64,000 nucleotides of DNA. Origin: Fulvia fulva. Its lineage: Eukaryota; Ascomycota; Dothideomycetes; Mycosphaerellales; Mycosphaerellaceae. The translations under genes were made by a program, and so were the position numbers. Within the stretch, counting starts at the first letter, position 1. Every line of letters starts with the position of its first letter. The stretch lies in NCBI RefSeq assembly GCF_020509005.1, contig NC_063018.1, positions 372,001 through 436,000 of the forward strand, given 5' to 3'. This document shows positions 60,101-64,000 of this stretch, one piece after another. Below the pieces are notes generated by a model. It saw nothing but the letters and a program-made list of their open reading frames with translations, was not told the origin of the DNA and did no database searches.

Positions 60101-61636
60101 GAGGCAATCCAGAAAGAACTTATTGCCTTAGGAAGCAACAACACCTTGGATCCAGTTGTACCACCAAGGGGTGCAAGCCTGGTTACATCTAGGTGGGTTT
60201 TTGATGTGAAAAGAATGATCAGTGGAGCCATTGAAGAGTTCAAGGCAAGACTGGTTGCAAGAGGGGTTTCACAGAAATATGGTGTTGACTTTGAAGAGAC
60301 CTTTGCACCTACTGTTAGGCATGATACCCTTAGGGTCTTCATGGCTGTAGTATGTGAGAGAGATCTTGAGATGCACCAGGTGGATGTGAACAATGCTTTC
60401 ACCGAAAGCAGCCTTCTTGAAGACATCTACATGATCCCACCCCTAGGTGTTGAAATTCCACCAAATATGGTCTTCAAGGTCCTTAGAAGCCTGTATAGAC
60501 TGAAGCAAGCAGCTAGAGATTGGAACAAGCTCTGTGTTGCTAAGCTAGAACAGATCGGATCCACCTAGTCCCAGGTGGATCCATGCCTACTCATCTACAG
60601 AGGAAGAGACCTCATGGTCCTCACCTATGTGGATAACATCCCCATTGCAGCTCCAAAGCTGTCAGATGTTCAGTGGTTTAAGGCTGAGCTTGGAAAAGTG
60701 TTTAAGATTAAAGATCTTGGTGAACCTACGAAGATCCTTGGAATGAGGATTACAAGAGACAGGTCCCAAGGCACTGTAAAGCTTGATCAAGGACACTACA
60801 TCCAAACTAACCTTGCTAAGATGGGCATCTCTCCAGAGAAGGCCACACCCACACTCTCACCTATAGACAGCTATGAGGATCTGAGACCTTCAGCTACTAT
60901 GGATGAGAGGTGCAACAAACAGGAGTACCAGGGTTGCAATGGTACCTGGATGTGGCCAATGACAATGACAAGGCCAGACCTTGCTTTCCCCCTTGGAAGA
61001 ATCAGCTCATATGTTGCTGACCCTCCAAAGCAACATCTTAGAGCTTTGAAGAAACTCTCCAGGTATCTGAGATCATACCCGGACCTGGGCTTGATGTACA
61101 GAAGAGGAGGAGGTATTCTCCAGGGATACTCAGATTCTGGTTATGCCATGGACAAGGCAGACAGAGTCTCAATCCTTGGACATATGTGGTTCCTTTGTGG
61201 ATCACCTGTGTCCTAGATGAGTAGGAAGCAGAAGTCTGTTGCCACATCAACAATAGAGACTGAGTTCATGGCTATGAATGCAGTAGCCAAGCAGTCACAG
61301 TTTCTTGCTGCAGTCCTTAGGGAGATGAGGTGTCCTGACCTGGTTGGAGAGTGTTCATTCCAACCTAGGATCAAGGCAAGCAGTACTGTTGATGAGCTGA
61401 GACCCGTGGAGCTTATAGGTGACAACCAAGCAGCTTTGACCTTTGTCAAAGATGCCCATGTCCATGACAGGTCAAAGCATATTGATGTTGCATACTACTA
61501 TGTCAGGAATCTCTCGTGGTAAAGGAAGATTGTAGTGGATTACTGCCACATAAAGGACATAGTTGCCGATAGGCTGGCTAAGCCCCTCAATGGCCAGCAG
61601 TTTCAAAACTTTGTAAGGCAGCTCCAGCTTGTATAA
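57164..61636 (+). pseudogene. Copia-B2 gag-pol: one 1,490-codon frame with seven stops
   Basis: ATG at 57164 (MENETGFIRKRV) to the natural TAA at 61634-61636, with no frameshift. Order: Gag (to about 57800); zinc knuckle CHLCNSDHFMSKC; basic Ser/Pro linker; protease WLLDSCASSHMTD near 58215; integrase zinc region HRRCAHL...CKVC; core DICGPF, RSDGAREI, NGPVERSIQ; Gln/Pro/acidic linker; RT FAPTVRHDTLRVFMA; active site at 60626-60637 reads YVDN; RNase H with YSDSG and SVATSTIETEF. Stops: TAG at 57233, 57278, 58697, 59387, 60566 and 61214, and TAA at 61520. Those with a homologous residue in A1 or B1 fall at Trp or Gln. The lost YxDD Asp and all stops fit RIP. Confidence 0.93.
60557..60582 (+). 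other. Perfect inverted repeat around the in-frame TAG of Copia-B2 RT
   Basis: GGATCCACCT, six bases, AGGTGGATCC: a 10-bp perfect stem whose left arm ends in the T of the TAG at 60566-60568. The same 26 bases are at 51173-51198 in B1, and an 8-bp version with one G-U pair is at 7618-7643 in Copia-A1. Confidence 0.7.
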
Positions 61637-61670
61637 GGGATTGTTTGAGACCTTCTGACCTGAGTGGGAG

Positions 61671-61888
61671 TGTTGAGAATATGCAGGTCATAGGGTCAAC
61701 ATTAGGTGCTTAGGGGGATTAGTAATCAGGGCTTGCTAGTCAAGTCCTGAGTACAGCTATCCCTCCTGAAACACCTACACCAACACCGGCGATACTGTAT
61801 ATAGATACACGCTATCCCATTGGGTCCTTCTTCGTCTTTCGTATGATCCGCCGTCTTCCACTGCTGCGCAACTCGTACCTGTTTAACA
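61671..61888 (+). repeat. Copia-B2 3' LTR
   Basis: 218-bp partner of 56442-56659; preceded by the polypurine tract GAGTGGGAG (61662-61670). Confidence 0.95.
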
Positions 61889-61893
61889 GTATC

Positions 61894-62270
61894 TACGTGT
61901 TATACGAACCTTTACCTTACGATGCCGCCTAATAAACCTGTCTATCTAATTAAGACTAGCGGGCTTAAGACCCTTCTCTTATAGTAATAAATCGGCTATT
62001 ACTCGTATACTAGCCGTTAATAGCGGGAAACCTGTAAGATCTAGCTCGAGTATATACTTAAGTATCACCCTCTCTTCTAGCTCTATAAGCTTCTTTAAAT
62101 TAGGCTCGTAGTCACCCCGAAGAGGTCGTCTATTCAATCGATACCCTAGTATAGTTCGAGCCGCGTCGTATACCTTTATAGCAAGTCGATTCGTAATTAT
62201 CGCATCGCGTTTCGTAGCCTAGACAGCTAAGGTCAGTTTAGCCTCGTTTAAAGATAATATACGCTATAAT
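61894..62270 (-). pseudogene. Fot1 transposase N-terminal helix-turn-helix part
   Basis: The minus strand reads NEAKLTLAV, DAARTILGYRLNRRPLRGDY, LIELEERVILKYILELDLTGFP and IDRFIRRHRKVKVRI. This matches the psq/CENP-B-type DNA-binding domains of Fot1/Pogo transposases. It is interrupted by RIP-type stops and by Copia-B2, continuing at 56441. The RFIRRH motif corresponds to the conserved W.F..R region of the family. Confidence 0.8.
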
Positions 62271-62292
62271 AGTAGTTATATAGCTATATCTA

Positions 62293-62365
62293 TAGAAGTA
62301 GTATAGTTCTTAGTAAAAGTAGCCCGCTCGGTAGTATAGCCCGCTCGGTAGTAAAGCACGTTATA
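62293..62365. repeat. Right terminal inverted repeat of the Fot1 element
   Basis: 73 bp, complement of 55773-55845, with the same tandem 17-mer pair. Confidence 0.88.
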
Positions 62366-62906
62366 TATAGTATATACTTACCTAAAACAAAAAGGTGTTA
62401 CTACCTTTAGGTTATAACCTTTTGAAGTATAGAAAGTAAGATACCCTAAAGGTACCTTATTAACTTTCCAATACCGTTACTCTAGTTTAATCTATTAGAG
62501 CCCCGTTATACCTTTTAGAGTATAAGCTCTATCGTAGATAGCCTAGTATATTATACTACTAACTAGTATCTTATACTCCCTATAGGCGGAGTAAGCTCTC
62601 TTACCATTTACCGGAGTAAAATCACTTAGTATAGAGTAATTATTAGACATTTTAATAAAGCTAAGCGGACGATAATAATATGTTTAAAAGTATATAATAG
62701 GACTAGAGGCTATACCTAGACTAAAGTTAGGACCTCTAATATTTACCGGTAAGTAAGATAATTATACGCTTAAGTAAAAGTCCGTATAACGGGACTATTA
62801 CGTAAGCTATCTTACTAGTACTAGTTATATAATCTATACCTTATATTATAGGTAATAATAATAGTAGTAGTAGTAAGCTATAGGAGAATGAAGAATAGGT
62901 ATAAAG
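62366..62906. other. RIP-mutated non-coding DNA
   Basis: TpA-rich DNA between the Fot1 element and Gypsy-C3. It contains short imperfect palindromic stretches (for example near 62395-62430) and a short TAG/TAA trinucleotide run near 62850-62875. No gene or element end recognised. Confidence 0.5.
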
Positions 62907-63090
62907 TGTAAGGGCGCGCGTATTATAGGGTCCGAACGAGATAGTTGTTGTTCTACGAAACTACGAAAGAGGAGCGCGAGGCGCGGCGAAGTTATAAAGC
63001 AAAGCCAAGCCGCGCTAACCCGATACGGAAGGTCCGCGGTTTAGCCGGGCCGACGTAGCTATAGTAGGGGGTCGCGGGCTACCCGTGATA
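62907..63090 (-). repeat. Gypsy-C3 3' LTR
   Basis: 184 bp, TGTAAGGGCGCGCG...ACCCGTGATA; the best-preserved Gypsy-C LTR here and the basis for the inferred TGT...ACA termini. Confidence 0.92.
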
Positions 63091-63099
63091 GTATCCCCC

Positions 63100-64000
63100 C
63101 TCCTAAAACACGCCTTAATCCTCTAAGCGTTATCTACCTTATAAGGCCACTTGCCTATCGAGCTCTATAATCGCGCGAACGCCTAATCATCCTCTAGTAC
63201 CCTATCGTTATCCGATAACATTGCATTCGCTCTATTAAGACTATCCTCGACCGGCTTCCTTCGAGAAATATGTTACCTAGTTAGCTAGCTTACCCTAGAC
63301 CTACGTCTGTCTTCGGCTAGTACTCGCGTATAATCCTTATAACCAAAGTTAGGTATCATTATAGGCTCTATAGGCTCTACTCGAGTATCGAACATATACG
63401 GAGTAGATTCTATTAGAGGTAAGGCTCGAGGCGACTCATTCGTAACGGTGTCTTTCGGAATAACCCTAATCGTGTTAAGCCCGAGCACCTTAGTAGCTAG
63501 TAGGGACTAGTTAGATAGAGCTACGAAGTCTATAGGCGTAGATAACTCCGGCCGGTTATAGTGAAAGTCTATAATAGCGGCGGCCGCGTGTTCAAGTATG
63601 TCCTCTATAGGTTACTAGGTCTTACTATCCTCCTCGTTCTAATATCTAGCCTATTTCACCTTATACTATATATCTACCTTGCGCTTATGCCCCTTCTTTA
63701 CCTTGCCTACCCGCTTACGGGTGTATATATTAAGGATCTTTCCTACCTCGTATATATACGTAGGTGCTACTACTATATCGGCTGCTATATTAGCCTCGGT
63801 AGTGTTAGGTTCGATAGTTATCGGTAGTAGCGGCGCTAGATGCTGCCCTTCAAGTAGTAGGAAATCGGGGTGGTCGGCTCGTTATAGTAGTAAGGTGTAG
63901 AAGCAGTTATTAAGTCCTACTAGAGCGTCTAATAGTTTTAGTCGATAAGAGAGTCTAGCCGGTATGACTTCCGTGATCTAGTAAGGGCCGGCATATTTCC
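63100..64000 (-). pseudogene. Gypsy-C3 pol C-terminus: chromodomain and tail
   Basis: The minus strand contains the 67-codon open stretch 63285-63488 (VLGLNTIRVIPKDTVTN), matching 32091-32294 of C2 at most residues. Upstream on the minus strand (about 63530-63780) lies the chromodomain-like region, and 63830-64000 begins the integrase C-terminal part. Confidence 0.78.

Larger units (their letters stand above)
56442..61888 (+). mobile_element. Copia-B2: Ty1/Copia LTR retrotransposon in the Fot1 element
   Basis: Two 218-bp LTRs (56442-56659, 61671-61888) with a perfect 5-bp duplication gtatc (56437-56441, 61889-61893). Primer site 56660-56674 and polypurine tract 61662-61670 give plus orientation. 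The LTRs differ at about eight sites, all of CpA/TpG-to-TpA type, more of them in the left copy. It mirrors B1 in inverted orientation 1.24 kb away. Confidence 0.96.
55773..62365 (-). mobile_element. Fot1/Pogo-type DNA transposon, internally deleted, split by Copia-B2
   Basis: Terminal inverted repeats of 73 bp lie at 55773-55845 and 62293-62365. Without Copia-B2 and its 5-bp duplication the element is about 1.14 kb, well short of the roughly 1.9 kb usual for Fot1. Transposase pieces on the minus strand confirm the family. The exact ends and any TA duplication are uncertain by a few bases because the flanks are TA-rich. Confidence 0.85.
62907..64000 (-). mobile_element. Gypsy-C3: 3' end of a third Gypsy-C copy, cut by the window end
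   Basis: 184-bp LTR (62907-63090), polypurine complement (gtatcccccctcctaaaaca), then minus-strand pol C-terminus. It is less mutated than C1, and the left LTR end keeps TGTAAGGG. The rest lies beyond 64000. Confidence 0.9.

Overview
The window looks like a repeat-rich compartment of a filamentous ascomycete (Pezizomycotina) genome. Two things point there. The transposon set is typically fungal: chromodomain Ty3/Gypsy, Ty1/Copia, Tad-like LINE and Fot1/Pogo. Between about 5.8 and 64 kb most of the sequence also carries a strong repeat-induced point mutation (RIP) signature. CpA has become TpA (TpG has become TpA on the other strand) while CpG is spared. A finer taxonomic call is not supported by the sequence alone.

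Layout. (1) 1-5051 is host DNA: an intact RING-finger gene (33-1139, +), a decayed secreted-type gene (about 1271-1797, -) and a decayed secreted cysteine-rich-repeat gene (3050-4984, +). (2) 5052-16948 is a minus-strand chromodomain Gypsy element (Gypsy-1). Its left LTR is almost free of RIP and its right LTR is heavily hit. Copia-A1 (6258-11872) is nested in it. (3) 16949-18005 is mutated non-coding DNA with a small 17-bp tandem repeat and a Copia-A fragment. (4) 18006-34820 is a second Gypsy family: truncated minus-strand copy C1, with LINE-1 (18652-23729, +) and full-length copy C2 (25458-32672, +) nested inside. (5) 34821-42144 is a third Gypsy (Gypsy-D, -) holding a solo LTR of family E. 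(6) 42145-55410 is Copia-A2. Its 3' LTR was split by LINE-2 (42540-49837, -), which contains the small LTR element E1 (45761-47387), and again by Copia-B1 (49867-55199, -). (7) 55773-62365 is an internally deleted Fot1/Pogo transposon split by Copia-B2 (56442-61888, +). (8) 62907 to the window end is the 3' end of a third Gypsy-C copy (-).

Boundaries come from LTR pairs of equal length (519, 235, 218, 198, 195 and 184 bp), target-site duplications, 15-base tRNA-iMet-type primer sites and polypurine tracts, all read directly. The nesting gives a relative chronology. The Copia elements kept most of their CpA/TpG sites and sit inside heavily mutated older elements. No transposon here has an uninterrupted polyprotein gene; inactivation is mostly by RIP-type nonsense codons (TGG, CAG or CAA to TAG or TAA).

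I found no clearly new functional system. The most interesting points are the small one-ORF LTR family E and its apparent capture at the 5' end of LINE-1, a Copia-B copy with identical LTRs but many RIP-type stops, the codon-dependent loss of the reverse-transcriptase YxDD motif, a conserved UAG-plus-hairpin in both Copia families, and the one-sided RIP boundary next to the host genes.
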